Positions 1 through 10,385 are shown, counted from the stretch's first letter. The stretch: 64,000 nucleotides of DNA from Pseudomonas cedrina subsp. cedrina (GCF_001983175.1 NZ_MNPW01000004.1:372001-436000), one strand, 5' to 3'. The notes: generated from the sequence alone by a model not told the origin. A program made the numbers and translations.

Positions 1-130
<130 letters not shown>

Positions 131-390
131 TTAGCCAGGAGTCTGTACTCCGGCTTTAATACCAGGCGGCTGTGTAAACCGCCGGCGACAAAGGCCGCAG
201 TTTGAACCTCGCCGGCGGAGCCTGACAACCCTTGGCACCGGCTTTATGCATGTGCGTGAGCAAGCTCCGTGACAGGCGCGGTCAATCACAGGATAATGCG
301 CCATCTTTTTAGCCGGCCCTGTGTAGAGGGGCTGACTCGGTATGCTTGCTTGTTTGGCCGCCTTAGCCTGACAACCCTGGAGTGTCTGGT

Positions 391-1509
391 TTGATCGTCT
401 TCCGTTATCTGTCCCGCGAAGTCCTGTTGACCCTGAGTGCCGTGAGTGCGGTCCTGCTGGTCATCATCATGAGTGGTCGTTTCGTCAAATACCTGGCCCA
501 GGCTGCCTCGGGCGCGCTGGACCCAGGCTCGCTGTTCCTGATCATGGGCTTTCGCCTGCCAGGCTTTTTGCAGTTGATCCTGCCGTTGGGCCTGTTCCTG
601 GGGATCCTGCTGGCCTACGGCCGCCTGTACCTGGAAAGCGAAATGACCGTGCTCTCGGCAACCGGCATGAGCCAGCAGCGCCTGCTGGGCATGACCATGA
701 TCCCGGCGGCCGGCGTCGCGCTGATCGTGGCCTGGCTGAGCCTGAGCCTGGCGCCCCAGGGCGCCATGCAGTTCCAGCTGGTGCTGAACAAACAGGACGC
801 GATGACCGAGTTCGACACCCTCGAGCCCGGCCGTTTTCAGGCGCTCAATGACGGTTCCCGGGTCACCTACACCGAAACCCTGACCGACGACCGCGCCAAC
901 CTGGGCGGGGTGTTCATCTCCGAGAAACGCCTGGGCCAGGACAAGAAGGACCGCGGTATTTCCATACTGGTGGCTGATTCGGGTCGCCAGGAAGTGCGCC
1001 CGGACGGCAGCCGCTACCTGATCCTGGAAAACGGCTATCGCTACGACGGCAGCCCGGGCATGGCCGATTACCGCGCCATCCAGTACGACACCTACGGCGT
1101 GATGCTGGCGCGTCCGGATATCAGTGATGAAGTCACCGACCGCGACGCCATCCCCACCACCGAACTGTTCGGCAGCAATGAGTTGCGCTCCATCGCCGAG
1201 CTGCAATGGCGAATCTCACTGCCGCTGCTGGTATTTATCGTGACCTTGATGGCCGTGCCGCTGTCGCGTGTCAACCCGCGCCAGGGCCGTTTCCTCAAGC
1301 TGCTGCCGGCAATCCTGTTGTACATGGCGTACCTGACCATCCTGATCTCCGCCCGTGGCTCCCTGGAAAAAGGCAAGCTGTCGCCGACCCTGGGCCTGTG
1401 GTGGGTGCATGGGATCTTCCTGGTGATCGGCCTGGGGCTGCTCTACTGGGAACCGATCCGTTTGAAAATGAAGAGCCGTCGTGGCCAGAAGGAGTTGGCT
1501 CGTGGCTAA
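391..1509 (+). CDS. lptF: LPS export ABC transporter permease LptF
   Basis: One of the two inner-membrane permeases of the LptB2FGC complex, which extracts lipopolysaccharide from the inner membrane and passes it to the periplasmic bridge. The protein (372 aa from the TTG at 391) has the YjgP/YjgQ layout: three N-terminal helices, a periplasmic beta-jellyroll of about 150 residues, and three C-terminal helices ending in a basic tail. I chose TTG 391 over the in-frame GTG at 382 because a GGAG Shine-Dalgarno (379-382) sits 8 nt before the TTG and overlaps the GTG. Its end overlaps lptG by 8 nt, which implies translational coupling. Confidence 0.93.
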   Translation: MIVFRYLSREVLLTLSAVSAVLLVIIMSGRFVKYLAQAASGALDPGSLFLIMGFRLPGFLQLILPLGLFLGILLAYGRLYLESEMTVLSATGMSQQRLLGMTMIPAAGVALIVAWLSLSLAPQGAMQFQLVLNKQDAMTEFDTLEPGRFQALNDGSRVTYTETLTDDRANLGGVFISEKRLGQDKKDRGISILVADSGRQEVRPDGSRYLILENGYRYDGSPGMADYRAIQYDTYGVMLARPDISDEVTDRDAIPTTELFGSNELRSIAELQWRISLPLLVFIVTLMAVPLSRVNPRQGRFLKLLPAILLYMAYLTILISARGSLEKGKLSPTLGLWWVHGIFLVIGLGLLYWEPIRLKMKSRRGQKELARG

Positions 1510-2581
1510 GCTCGATCGCTACATTGGTAGCAGCGTACTGATCGCCATCCTGGCGGTATTGGGCATCATCCTGGGCCTGGCGTCGTTGTTCGCCTTCATC
1601 GATGAAGTGGGCAACGTCAGCGATACCTATACCGTGTGGGACGTGCTGAGCTACGTGGCCCTCACCGCACCGCGTCGCCTCTACGACATGATGCCGATGG
1701 CCGCGCTGATCGGCTGCCTGATCGGCCTGGGGAGCCTGGCCAGCAACAGCGAACTGACCATCATGCGCGCCGCCGGCGTGTCCATTGGCCGTATCGTCTG
1801 GGCGGTGATGAAGCCCATGCTGCTGCTGATGGCCTGCAGCGTGCTGATCGGCGAATACGTCGCGCCGCCCGCCGAAACCACGGCCCAGGCCAATCGCGCG
1901 CTGGCCCAGGGTTCGGGCGATGCGCAAAGCTCCAAGCACGGCCTGTGGCATCGCCAGGGTGACCAATTCATCCACATCAACGCTGTACAACCCGGCGGCC
2001 TGTTGATTGGCGTGACGCGCTACAACTTCGACAAGGAACGCCACCTGCTGTCGTCGAGCTTCGCCAAACGTGCGCAATACAGCGATGAAAAATGGCAACT
2101 CAGCGACGTCACCACCACCTACTTCCGTAATATCGGCCAAGGCACCAAAGCCAGCACCGAAGTGATCAATGTACCGAGCGAAGAGTGGGACATCGCCCTC
2201 AAGCCGGAGCTGCTCAATACCGTTGTGATGATCCCGGAAAGCCTGCCAATCTCCGGGTTGTGGGGTTACATCCACTACCTCAAGGATCAGGGCCTGAACA
2301 ACGGTCGTTACTGGCTGGCATTTTGGGTCAAGGTGTTGCAACCGGTTGTCACCGCCGCGCTGGTGCTGATGGCCATCTCGTTCATCTTCGGCCCTTTGCG
2401 CTCGGTAACCCTCGGCCAGCGCGTGTTTACCGGTGTGCTGGTAGGGTTTACCTTCCGCATCGCCCAGGACCTGCTTGGCCCGTCGAGCCTGGTGTTCGGC
2501 TTCTCACCGCTGTTCGCAGTGCTGGTGCCCACGGCCATCTGCGGCCTGGCCGGGTTCTGGCTGTTGCGCCGAGCCGGTTGA
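1502..2581 (+). CDS. lptG: LPS export ABC transporter permease LptG
   Basis: Partner permease of LptF in LPS export (359 aa). It begins VAKLDRYIGSSV with a GTG start, has the same 3+3 transmembrane layout around a periplasmic jellyroll, and shows the conserved N-terminal stretch DRYIG. GTG 1502 is preferred over an upstream in-frame start at 1481 because an AAGGAG-like site lies at about 1488-1493 and the family starts here. It is co-transcribed with lptF and followed by a strong terminator. Unlike the arrangement in P. aeruginosa, the next gene is lepA. Confidence 0.93.
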   Translation: MAKLDRYIGSSVLIAILAVLGIILGLASLFAFIDEVGNVSDTYTVWDVLSYVALTAPRRLYDMMPMAALIGCLIGLGSLASNSELTIMRAAGVSIGRIVWAVMKPMLLLMACSVLIGEYVAPPAETTAQANRALAQGSGDAQSSKHGLWHRQGDQFIHINAVQPGGLLIGVTRYNFDKERHLLSSSFAKRAQYSDEKWQLSDVTTTYFRNIGQGTKASTEVINVPSEEWDIALKPELLNTVVMIPESLPISGLWGYIHYLKDQGLNNGRYWLAFWVKVLQPVVTAALVLMAISFIFGPLRSVTLGQRVFTGVLVGFTFRIAQDLLGPSSLVFGFSPLFAVLVPTAICGLAGFWLLRRAG

Positions 2582-2600
2582 TACCGCGCTTATGCACAAA

Positions 2601-2632
2601 AAATGCCCCGCTTGTATAAGCGGGGCATTTTT
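2601..2632 (+). terminator. Rho-independent terminator after lptG
   Basis: A perfect 13-bp stem (AAATGCCCCGCTT / AAGCGGGGCATTT) with a GTAT loop is followed by further T residues, and A residues precede it, so it could work in both directions. It separates the lptFG operon from lepA. Confidence 0.9.
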
Positions 2633-2732
2633 GTTCTGGTCAGCAAAGATGACGCCTGGCCCGAGCATCAGGTACAATTCCCGGCTATTTTTCAGCGGGC
2701 AATCTGCCTGCAGCCTTTTTGAGTGTTGATCC

Positions 2733-4532
2733 GTGAGTGATTTGAGTCATATCCGCAATTTCTCCATCATCGCCCACATTGACCATGGTAAGTCGACGCT
2801 GGCCGATCGATTCATCCAGATGTGCGGCGGCCTTGCCGAGCGTGAAATGGAAGCCCAGGTACTGGATTCCATGGACCTCGAACGCGAGCGCGGGATCACC
2901 ATCAAGGCCCACAGCGTTACCCTGTACTACACCGCCAAAGACGGTATCAAGTACCAGCTCAACTTCATCGATACCCCGGGCCACGTCGACTTCACCTATG
3001 AAGTCAGCCGTTCCCTGGCCGCCTGCGAAGGCGCGCTGCTGGTGGTGGATGCGGGGCAGGGCGTCGAAGCCCAATCCGTGGCCAACTGCTACACGGCCAT
3101 CGAGCAGGGCCTGGAAGTGATGCCGGTGCTGAACAAGATCGACTTGCCGCAAGCCGATCCGGACCGCGTAAAAGAAGAAATCGAAAAAATCATCGGCATT
3201 GACGCCACCGACGCCGTCGAGTGCAGCGCCAAGACCGGCCTGGGCGTCGACGAAGTGCTCGAGCGCCTGGTCAAGACCATCCCCGCGCCCACCGGCAACT
3301 ACGAAGATCCGCTGCAAGCGTTGATCATCGACTCCTGGTTCGACAATTACCTGGGCGTTGTCTCCCTGGTACGCGTGCGCCATGGCCGCGTGAAGAAGGG
3401 CGACAAGATCCTGGTAAAGTCCACCGGCAAGATCCACCTGGTGGACAGCGTCGGTGTATTCAACCCCAAGCACACCGCCACTGTTGACCTGAAGGCCGGT
3501 GAAGTCGGCTTTATCATCGCCGGTATCAAGGATATCCACGGTGCACCGGTCGGTGACACCCTGACCTTGAGCTCCACCCCCGACGTCGACGTGCTGCCAG
3601 GCTTCAAGCGCATCCAGCCACAGGTCTACGCCGGCCTGTTCCCGGTCAGCTCCGACGACTTCGAAGACTTCCGCGAAGCCCTGCAAAAGCTCACCCTCAA
3701 CGACTCGTCGTTGCAGTACACCCCGGAAAGCTCCGACGCCCTGGGCTTCGGCTTCCGTTGCGGGTTCCTGGGCATGCTGCACATGGAGATCATCCAGGAG
3801 CGCCTCGAGCGCGAATACGACCTGGACCTGATCACCACCGCGCCGACCGTTATTTTCGAGCTGCTGCTGAAAACCGGTGAAACGATTTACGTCGACAACC
3901 CGTCCAAGCTTCCAGACCTGTCTTCCATCGAAGACATGCGCGAACCGATCGTGCGCGCCAATATCCTTGTGCCGCAGGAACACCTGGGCAACGTCATTAC
4001 CCTGTGTATCGAAAAGCGTGGCGTACAGCACGACATGCTGTTCCTCGGTACCCAGGTGCAAGTGACCTACGATTTGCCGATGAACGAAGTGGTGCTGGAC
4101 TTCTTCGACCGTCTCAAATCCACCAGTCGCGGCTATGCTTCGCTGGACTACCATTTCGACCGTTACCAATCGGCCAACCTGGTGAAGCTGGATGTGTTGA
4201 TCAACGGCGACAAGGTGGATGCCTTGGCACTGATCGTGCACAAGGACAACGCGCACTACAAAGGTCGCCAGTTGACCGAAAAAATGAAAGAACTGATTCC
4301 GCGCCAGATGTTCGACGTCGCGATCCAGGCCGCCATTGGCGGGCAGATCATTGCGCGGACCTCCGTCAAGGCTCTCAGAAAGAACGTATTGGCCAAATGC
4401 TACGGCGGTGACGTAAGCCGTAAGCGCAAGCTGCTTGAGAAGCAAAAGGCCGGTAAAAAACGCATGAAGCAAGTGGGCAACGTGGAAATTCCACAAGAAG
4501 CCTTCCTTGCGGTGCTCAGGTTGGATAGTTAG
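2733..4532 (+). CDS. lepA: Elongation factor 4 (LepA), ribosomal back-translocase GTPase
   Basis: LepA/EF4 is a translational GTPase that binds ribosomes and affects elongation and 30S assembly. The 599-aa length is typical. Visible motifs are G1 AHIDHGKST near residue 14, the G2 region [10 protein letters not shown]3 DTPGH, G4 NKID and G5 SAKTG. Domains II, III and V follow, then the LepA-specific C-terminal domain with its lysine-rich stretch ([19 protein letters not shown]). The start is GTG 2733, which gives the conserved [19 protein letters not shown] beginning. It is followed 5 nt later by lepB, as is usual. Confidence 0.97.
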   Translation: MSDLSHIRNFSIIAHIDHGKSTLADRFIQMCGGLAEREMEAQVLDSMDLERERGITIKAHSVTLYYTAKDGIKYQLNFIDTPGHVDFTYEVSRSLAACEGALLVVDAGQGVEAQSVANCYTAIEQGLEVMPVLNKIDLPQADPDRVKEEIEKIIGIDATDAVECSAKTGLGVDEVLERLVKTIPAPTGNYEDPLQALIIDSWFDNYLGVVSLVRVRHGRVKKGDKILVKSTGKIHLVDSVGVFNPKHTATVDLKAGEVGFIIAGIKDIHGAPVGDTLTLSSTPDVDVLPGFKRIQPQVYAGLFPVSSDDFEDFREALQKLTLNDSSLQYTPESSDALGFGFRCGFLGMLHMEIIQERLEREYDLDLITTAPTVIFELLLKTGETIYVDNPSKLPDLSSIEDMREPIVRANILVPQEHLGNVITLCIEKRGVQHDMLFLGTQVQVTYDLPMNEVVLDFFDRLKSTSRGYASLDYHFDRYQSANLVKLDVLINGDKVDALALIVHKDNAHYKGRQLTEKMKELIPRQMFDVAIQAAIGGQIIARTSVKALRKNVLAKCYGGDVSRKRKLLEKQKAGKKRMKQVGNVEIPQEAFLAVLRLDS

Positions 4533-4537
4533 GTCCT

Positions 4538-5392
4538 ATGTCGCTAAATTTCCCGCTGTTGCTGGTCATCGCCGTTGCCGTCTGCGGTCTGTTGGCATTG
4601 CTCGATCTGGTGTTCTTCGCCCCGCGTCGCCGGGCGGCTATCGCGTCCTATCAGGGCAGCGTCAGCCAGCCCGATGCGGTGGTGGTCGAGAAGCTGAACA
4701 AAGAGCCTCTGCTGGTTGAATACGGCAAGTCGTTCTTCCCGGTGCTGTTCATCGTGCTGGTGCTGCGCTCGTTCCTGGTGGAGCCGTTCCAGATCCCGTC
4801 GGGGTCGATGAAACCTACCCTGGACGTGGGCGACTTCATCCTGGTGAACAAGTTTTCCTACGGGATCCGTTTGCCGGTGATCGACAAGAAGGTCATCGAG
4901 ATCGGTGACCCGCAGCGTGGCGATGTGATGGTGTTCCGCTACCCGAGCGACCCGAACGTCAACTACATCAAGCGTGTGGTCGGCCTGCCGGGCGACGTGA
5001 TTCGCTATACCAGCGACAAGCGCCTGTTCATCAACGGTGAGTCGGTGGCCGAAAAGCTGCTGGGTTCCGAGCCGAACACCCTGGGCAGCGCCGAGCTGTA
5101 TCAGGAAAAACTCGGTGCGGTCGAGCACCAGATCCGCAAGGAAATGAGCCGCTACCGCGCCACGCCGGACGGCCAGTGGAAAGTGCCGGCCGGGCACTAT
5201 TTCATGATGGGCGACAACCGTGACAACTCCAATGACAGCCGGTACTGGGATGACCCCAACATTCCCAAGGACCTGCTGGGCATGGTTCCCGACCAGAATA
5301 TCGTCGGCAAGGCCTTTGCGGTCTGGATGAGCTGGCCGGAACCCAAACTCAGCCACCTGCCGAATTTCTCGCGGGTCGGGCTGATCAAGTAA
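4538..5392 (+). CDS. lepB: Signal peptidase I LepB
   Basis: Inner-membrane serine protease that removes signal peptides from exported preproteins. The 284-aa protein has two N-terminal membrane segments (about 5-27 and 66-79) and a periplasmic catalytic region. The Ser-Lys dyad is visible as Ser90 in IPSGSMKPTL and Lys145 in NYIKRVVGLPGD. The box E motif GDNRDNSNDSRYW is present. It sits 5 nt after lepA in one operon. A GC-rich hairpin follows directly, where DUF4845 would be expected. Confidence 0.97.
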   Translation: MSLNFPLLLVIAVAVCGLLALLDLVFFAPRRRAAIASYQGSVSQPDAVVVEKLNKEPLLVEYGKSFFPVLFIVLVLRSFLVEPFQIPSGSMKPTLDVGDFILVNKFSYGIRLPVIDKKVIEIGDPQRGDVMVFRYPSDPNVNYIKRVVGLPGDVIRYTSDKRLFINGESVAEKLLGSEPNTLGSAELYQEKLGAVEHQIRKEMSRYRATPDGQWKVPAGHYFMMGDNRDNSNDSRYWDDPNIPKDLLGMVPDQNIVGKAFAVWMSWPEPKLSHLPNFSRVGLIK

Positions 5393-5399
5393 TACAGGC

Positions 5400-5419
5400 G
5401 GCGCTGTGAACACAGCGCC
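5400..5419 (+). terminator. Possible terminator hairpin between lepB and rnc
   Basis: GGCGCTGT-GAAC-ACAGCGCC forms an 8-bp perfect stem with a 4-nt loop just after the lepB stop, followed by GAATGCTTTTC. The T-run is short, so it may attenuate rather than terminate. It lies in the 150-bp gap where the DUF4845 gene is normally found. Confidence 0.45.
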
Positions 5420-5542
5420 GAATGCTTTTCTGGGGTGGGGACAAATCGGTCCTGCCTCATGCAGCACCAACCAGGATTTGAATTTGAACACTGCGTCAAT
5501 CGTCGATGGCCGCCGGTGCCACCAAACAGATATGGGTAAACC

Positions 5543-6232
5543 GTGAGCGTTTCTTTAAGCCGTCTCGAGCGCCAGCTCGGCTACACCTTCAAGGACCAGG
5601 AATTGATGGTCCTTGCCCTCACACACCGCAGCTTTGCAGGGCGCAACAACGAACGCCTGGAATTCCTCGGTGATGCCATCCTCAATTTCGCCGCCGGTGA
5701 GGCGCTGTTCGAGCGTTTTCCTCAAGCGCGCGAAGGCCAGCTTTCGCGCCTGCGTGCACGCCTTGTGAAAGGCGAGACCCTGGCCGTGCTGGCCCGAGGT
5801 TTCGGCCTGGGCGAGTACCTGCGGTTGGGTTCCGGTGAATTGAAGAGCGGCGGTTTCCGTCGCGAGTCGATCCTGGCGGATGCCCTGGAAGCCTTGATCG
5901 GCGCCATCTACCTCGATGCGGGGATGGAGATGGCCAAGGAGCGCGTGGTCGCCTGGCTGGCTTCGGAAATCGAAAGCCTCACATTGGTCGACACCAACAA
6001 AGACCCCAAGACCCGCCTGCAGGAATACCTGCAGTCCCGTGGTTGCGAACTGCCACGCTACGAAGTGGTGGATATCCAGGGCGAGCCGCATTGCCGCGTG
6101 TTCTTCGTGGAATGTGAAATCACCTTACTGAATGAAAAAAGCCGAGGTCAGGGTGTGAGCCGTCGTATTGCCGAACAGGTAGCGGCCGCTGCAGCACTGA
6201 TTGCCCTGGGCGTGGAGAATGGCCATGACTGA
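5543..6232 (+). CDS. rnc: Ribonuclease III
   Basis: Double-strand-specific endoribonuclease that processes the rRNA precursor and some mRNAs (229 aa). The signature [11 protein letters not shown] near residue 37 carries the catalytic Glu/Asp, and [13 protein letters not shown] holds the second metal ligands. A C-terminal dsRNA-binding domain begins near [14 protein letters not shown] (about residue 155) and ends [11 protein letters not shown]. The start is GTG 5543 with only a weak ribosome-binding site, which suggests coupling or low expression. It overlaps era by 8 nt. Confidence 0.97.
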   Translation: MSVSLSRLERQLGYTFKDQELMVLALTHRSFAGRNNERLEFLGDAILNFAAGEALFERFPQAREGQLSRLRARLVKGETLAVLARGFGLGEYLRLGSGELKSGGFRRESILADALEALIGAIYLDAGMEMAKERVVAWLASEIESLTLVDTNKDPKTRLQEYLQSRGCELPRYEVVDIQGEPHCRVFFVECEITLLNEKSRGQGVSRRIAEQVAAAAALIALGVENGHD

Positions 6233-7127
6233 TTCAACCGCAACACGCTGTGGCTACGTTGCCATCGTCGGCCGTCCCAACGTGGGCAAGTCCACGCTGC
6301 TCAACCACATCCTCGGCCAGAAGCTGGCGATCACGTCGCGCAAGCCGCAGACCACCCGCCACAACATGCTGGGCATCAAGACCGAAGGCAGCGTGCAAGC
6401 GGTCTACGTCGACACCCCGGGCATGCACAAAGGCGGCGAGAAAGCCCTCAACCGCTACATGAACAAAACCGCGTCGGCGGCGTTGAAAGACGTCGACGTG
6501 GTGATCTTCGTGGTCGACCGCACCAAGTGGACCGATGAGGACCAGATGGTCCTCGAGCGTGTGCAGTACGTCACCGGCCCGTTGATCGTCGCGCTGAACA
6601 AGACCGACCGCATCGAAGACAAAGCCGAGCTGATGCCGCACCTGACCTGGCTGCAGGAACAACTGCCCAATGCCCAGATCATGCCGATCTCGGCCCAGCA
6701 CGGGCATAACCTCGAAGCTCTGGAGCGCGTGATCGCCGGCTACCTGCCGGAGAACGAGCACTTCTTCCCGGAAGACCAGATCACCGACCGCAGCAGCCGT
6801 TTCCTCGCCGCCGAACTGGTGCGTGAGAAAATCATGCGCCAGATGGGCGCCGAGCTGCCGTACCAGATCACCGTCGAAATCGAAGAGTTCAAGCAGCAGG
6901 GCAAGACTTTGCACATCCATGCGCTGATCCTCGTCGAACGCGATGGCCAGAAGAAGATCATCATTGGCGACAAGGGCGAGCGCATCAAGCGCATCGGCAC
7001 CGAGGCGCGCAAGGACATGGAATTGCTGTTCGACTCCAAGATCATGCTCAACCTGTGGGTGAAGGTGAAGGGTGGCTGGTCCGATGATGAGCGTGCACTC
7101 CGTTCGCTCGGCTACGGCGACCTGTAA
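6225..7127 (+). CDS. era: GTPase Era
   Basis: Essential GTPase that binds the 3' end of 16S rRNA during 30S maturation (300 aa). It has G1 GRPNVGKST near residue 16, G3 DTPGMH, G4 NKTD and a C-terminal KH domain with [13 protein letters not shown]. Start ATG 6225 ([16 protein letters not shown]) fits the family; an ATG at 6219 is too close to the GTGGAG ribosome-binding site. The gene overlaps the rnc stop. A REPIN now separates era from recO, which usually follow each other closely. Confidence 0.97.
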   Translation: MTDSTATRCGYVAIVGRPNVGKSTLLNHILGQKLAITSRKPQTTRHNMLGIKTEGSVQAVYVDTPGMHKGGEKALNRYMNKTASAALKDVDVVIFVVDRTKWTDEDQMVLERVQYVTGPLIVALNKTDRIEDKAELMPHLTWLQEQLPNAQIMPISAQHGHNLEALERVIAGYLPENEHFFPEDQITDRSSRFLAAELVREKIMRQMGAELPYQITVEIEEFKQQGKTLHIHALILVERDGQKKIIIGDKGERIKRIGTEARKDMELLFDSKIMLNLWVKVKGGWSDDERALRSLGYGDL

Positions 7128-7153
7128 CCGGTTCAGAGCACACCGCAATACAC

Positions 7154-7243
7154 TGTGGGAGCGGGCTTGCCCGCGATGAAGATGTAACATTCAGCAGAGA
7201 TGTTGACTGTGATACCGCCATCGCGGGCAAGCCCGCTCCCACA
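7154..7243. repeat. REPIN (paired inverted REP), GCGGGCTTGCCCGCGAT type
   Basis: TGTGGGAGCGGGCTTGCCCG and its near-perfect complement CGGGCAAGCCCGCTCCCACA face each other about 40 nt apart. Each half also folds on itself (GCGGGCTTGCCCGC). This is the two-REP arrangement described for P. fluorescens, mobilised by RAYT transposases in trans. It lies between era and recO. Confidence 0.92.
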
Positions 7244-7282
7244 TTGGATCGGCGCTGTTTCACGTTCTGCGAAGAGAGCCCC

Positions 7283-7969
7283 ATGTCCGCTTCCCCCCCC
7301 AGCCAACTCGCCTACGTCCTGCACAGCCGCGCCTACCGCGAGACCAGCGCCCTGGTGGACTTCCTCACGCCCCAAGGTCGCCTGCGCGCGGTCTTGCGTA
7401 GCGCGCGGGGCAAGGCCGGCACGCTGGCGCGGCCCTTCGTGGCCCTGGACGTGGAGTTTCGCGGCAAGGGTGAGTTGAAGAATGTCGGTCGCCTGGAAAG
7501 CGTCGGCACCTCCGCCTGGCTCAATGGCGAGGCCCTGTTCAGCGGCCTGTACCTCAACGAACTGCTGATCCGCCTGCTCCCTGCTGAAGACCCCCACCCC
7601 GGCGTCTTTGATCACTACGCCGCGACCCTGCTGGCGTTGGCCGAAGGCCGCCCGCTGGAACCACTGCTGCGCGCGTTCGAATGGCGTTTGCTCGACGACC
7701 TGGGCTACGGCTTCGAACTGGCCAACGACCTGCATGGTGACCCCATCGCCGCCGACGGCCTCTACCGCCTGCAAGTGGACGCCGGCCTTGAGCGCGTGTA
7801 CCTGCTGCAACCCGGCCTGTTCCAGGGCGCCGAGTTGCTGGCCATGAGCGAAGCGGATTGGACCGCGCCGGGTGCGCTGTCCGCCGCCAAGCGTCTGATG
7901 CGCCAGGCCCTGGCCGTGCACCTGGGCGGGCGGCCGTTGGTCAGTCGCGAGTTGTTTCGAAAGCCCTGA
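7283..7969 (+). CDS. recO: DNA repair protein RecO
   Basis: RecO mediates loading of RecA onto SSB-coated DNA in the RecFOR pathway (228 aa). The N-terminal OB-fold begins [20 protein letters not shown], a recognisable RecO start, followed by the helical domain with [10 protein letters not shown] and a C-terminal SRELF motif. ATG 7283 is preferred to the in-frame upstream TTG because [14 protein letters not shown] matches Pseudomonas RecO and a purine-rich GAAGAGAG lies just upstream. The zinc-binding cysteines of some RecO proteins are absent here. pdxJ follows. Confidence 0.95.
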   Translation: MSASPPSQLAYVLHSRAYRETSALVDFLTPQGRLRAVLRSARGKAGTLARPFVALDVEFRGKGELKNVGRLESVGTSAWLNGEALFSGLYLNELLIRLLPAEDPHPGVFDHYAATLLALAEGRPLEPLLRAFEWRLLDDLGYGFELANDLHGDPIAADGLYRLQVDAGLERVYLLQPGLFQGAELLAMSEADWTAPGALSAAKRLMRQALAVHLGGRPLVSRELFRKP

Positions 7970-8020
7970 CATCCCCGTGTATGCTGTGCACCGATTCTTT
8001 CCCTTTTCAGGAGCGCTTCC

Positions 8021-8764
8021 GTGACCACCAGCAATCGCATTCTTCTTGGCGTCAACATCGACCACGTCGCCACCCTGCGCCAGGCCAGGGGCACCCGCTA
8101 CCCTGACCCGGTCAAGGCCGCGCTGGACGCCGAAGAAGCGGGCGCCGACGGCATCACCGTGCACCTGCGCGAAGACCGCCGCCACATCCAGGAGCGCGAC
8201 GTGCTGCTGCTCAAGGACGTGCTGCAAACCCGCATGAACTTCGAGATGGGCGTCACCGAAGCAATGATGCAGTTCGCCGAGCGCATCCGCCCGGCGCATA
8301 TCTGCCTGGTGCCGGAAACCCGCCAGGAGCTGACCACCGAAGGCGGCCTCGACGTGGCCGGCCAGGAAGCGCGGATCAAGGCCGCGGTGGAGCGCCTGTC
8401 GAAGATCGGCAGTGAAGTCTCGCTGTTCATCGACGCCGACGAGCGCCAGATCGAAGCCTCGCGCCGCGTCGGCGCACCGGCGATCGAACTGCACACCGGG
8501 CGTTACGCCGACGCCACCACCCCGACCGAAGTGGCCGACGAGCTGCAGCGCATTATTGAGGGCGTGAGCTGCGGTCTCAAGCAGGGCCTGATCGTCAATG
8601 CCGGCCATGGCCTGCACTACCACAACGTCGAAGCTGTGGCCGCGATCAAGGGAATCAACGAACTGAACATCGGCCATGCGCTGGTGGCGCATGCGCTGTT
8701 CGTCGGCTTCAAAGGTGCCGTGGCCGAGATGAAGGCGCTGATCCTGGCTGCCGCCAAGTCCTGA
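8021..8764 (+). CDS. pdxJ: Pyridoxine 5'-phosphate synthase PdxJ
   Basis: Condenses 1-deoxyxylulose 5-phosphate with 3-amino-1-hydroxyacetone phosphate to pyridoxine 5'-phosphate in the DXP-dependent vitamin B6 pathway (247 aa, TIM barrel). Conserved features are [21 protein letters not shown] at the N-terminus, LREDRRHIQ, the PE(T)R segment [13 protein letters not shown], and the phosphate-binding C-terminal [11 protein letters not shown]. The start is GTG 8021, preceded by a CAGGAG ribosome-binding site. It is the last gene of the lepA-pdxJ group; a REPIN follows. Confidence 0.97.
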   Translation: MTTSNRILLGVNIDHVATLRQARGTRYPDPVKAALDAEEAGADGITVHLREDRRHIQERDVLLLKDVLQTRMNFEMGVTEAMMQFAERIRPAHICLVPETRQELTTEGGLDVAGQEARIKAAVERLSKIGSEVSLFIDADERQIEASRRVGAPAIELHTGRYADATTPTEVADELQRIIEGVSCGLKQGLIVNAGHGLHYHNVEAVAAIKGINELNIGHALVAHALFVGFKGAVAEMKALILAAAKS

Positions 8765-8781
8765 CAAACACCGCCGATCCC

Positions 8782-8870
8782 TGTGGGAGCTGGCTTGCCT
8801 GCGATAGCTATCGGTCAGGCAGCCAATCAGCGACTGATACACCGCTATCGCAGGCAAGCCAGCTCCCACA
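8782..8870. repeat. REPIN, GCTGGCTTGCCTGCGATAGC type
   Basis: TGTGGGAGCTGGCTTGCCTG and its complement in inverted orientation flank a roughly 40-nt spacer containing GGTCAGGC and CTGATACACC. It is a second sequence type from the one at 7154 (CTGG/CCTG instead of CGGG/CCCG). It lies between pdxJ and the multicopper oxidase. Confidence 0.92.
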
Positions 8871-8996
8871 TGTGATCTTCATCGAACATTACAATTGAGC
8901 CATGCGGCAATGCGAAGCCTTACTGTTTAGCCGGTGCAGGTGTATCGTATCAGCCCTTCGCGGGCCCCTGGCCTGCCGCCGATACGCGAGGTTGTT

Positions 8997-10385
8997 GTGT
9001 CCCGATCCTTTTCCCGTCGACAAATCCTGGGTGGTCTTGCAGGCCTGGCCGTAGTGGGTGTGGGGGCCGGTGGCGCCTACCGCTATTGGCTGGGGAAAGT
9101 TGCCGAGGCCGAGGCCGAGGCTGGGCACGATTACGAGCTGATCGCCGCACCGCTGGACGTGGAACTGGTGCCGGGGCACAAGACCCAAGCCTGGGCGTTC
9201 GGCTCCTCGGCGCCCGGCACCGAGTTGCGGGTGCGCCAGGGCGAATGGCTGCGGGTGCGCTTTATCAACCACCTGCCGGTCGCTACCACCATCCATTGGC
9301 ATGGCATCCGCCTGCCGCTGGAAATGGACGGCGTGCCTTACGTCTCGCAATTGCCGGTGCTGCCTGGCGAATACTTCGACTACAAATTCCGTGTGCCGGA
9401 CGCCGGCAGCTACTGGTATCACCCCCATGTGAACAGCAGCGAGGAACTCGGCCGTGGCCTGGTGGGCCCGCTGATCATCGAAGAACGCGAGCCCACCGGT
9501 TTCAAGCACGAACGTACCCTGAGCCTGAAAAGCTGGCACGTGGACGAAGAGGGCGCGTTCGTCGCCTTCAGTATTCCCCGTGAAGCCGCGCGTGGTGGCA
9601 CCGCTGGGCGGCTGTCGACGATCAATGGCGTATCCCAGGCGGTGATCGATCTGCCGGCCGGGCAGATCACCCGCGTGCGCCTGCTCAACCTCGATAACAC
9701 CTTGACCTATCGCCTCAATATTCCGGATGTCGAGGCGCAGATCTACGCCCTGGACGGCAACCCCATCGAACCGCGCCCGATGGGCAAGGAATACTGGCTG
9801 GGCCCCGGCATGCGCATCTGCCTGGCGATCAAGGCACCGCCGGCCGGCGAAGAACTGTCGATCCGCAACGGCCCGGTGCGCCTTGGCACGTTCCGTTCGG
9901 TGGCCAGCACGGATGCCCCCGCGCAATGGCCGCCCGCGCTGCCCGCCAACCCGATCAGCGAGCCGGACCTGGCCAATGCAGAGAAACTCAACTTCAATTT
10001 CGAATGGGTGGGCTCTGTTTCGGTGAATGTCGACAACGGCAAGCCGCCGAGCCTGTGGCAGATCAACGGCAAAGCCTGGGACATCACCGACAAGACCTGC
10101 GCCGACCGCCCCATCGCCAAGCTGGAAAAGGGCAAGAGCTACATCTTCGAATTGAAGAACATGACCCAATACCAGCACCCGATCCACCTGCATGGCATGA
10201 GCTTCAAAGTGATCGCCTCGAACCGCCACAAGGTCATCCCCTACTTCACCGACACTTATCTGCTGGGTAAAAACGAGCGCGCGCGCGTGGCGTTGGTGGC
10301 GGATAACCCAGGGGTATGGATGTTCCATTGCCACGTGATCGACCACATGGAAACCGGCCTGATGGCCGCCATCGAGGTGGCGTGA
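8997..10385 (+). CDS. Tat-exported multicopper oxidase (CueO/laccase-like)
   Basis: Periplasmic multicopper oxidase (462 aa) that would oxidise Cu(I), phenols or metals with O2. The N-terminus SRSFSRRQILGGLAGLAVVG is a twin-arginine signal. All four copper-ligand motifs are present: HWHG, YHPHV, HPIHLHGMSF and HCHVIDHMETG, giving the type 1 and trinuclear sites. The Met-rich insert typical of CueO is not seen, so the substrate is open. GTG 8997 was chosen because it places the Tat motif at the very start. The stop overlaps the tadA start (TGATG), so the two are translationally coupled. Confidence 0.9.
   Translation: MSRSFSRRQILGGLAGLAVVGVGAGGAYRYWLGKVAEAEAEAGHDYELIAAPLDVELVPGHKTQAWAFGSSAPGTELRVRQGEWLRVRFINHLPVATTIHWHGIRLPLEMDGVPYVSQLPVLPGEYFDYKFRVPDAGSYWYHPHVNSSEELGRGLVGPLIIEEREPTGFKHERTLSLKSWHVDEEGAFVAFSIPREAARGGTAGRLSTINGVSQAVIDLPAGQITRVRLLNLDNTLTYRLNIPDVEAQIYALDGNPIEPRPMGKEYWLGPGMRICLAIKAPPAGEELSIRNGPVRLGTFRSVASTDAPAQWPPALPANPISEPDLANAEKLNFNFEWVGSVSVNVDNGKPPSLWQINGKAWDITDKTCADRPIAKLEKGKSYIFELKNMTQYQHPIHLHGMSFKVIASNRHKVIPYFTDTYLLGKNERARVALVADNPGVWMFHCHVIDHMETGLMAAIEVA

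Noticed and set aside
2685..4496. Long open frame on the strand opposite lepA (about 600 codons)
   Set aside because: Antisense shadow of a high-GC gene; the lepA frame is a full-length, motif-complete protein and the opposite frame has no family features.
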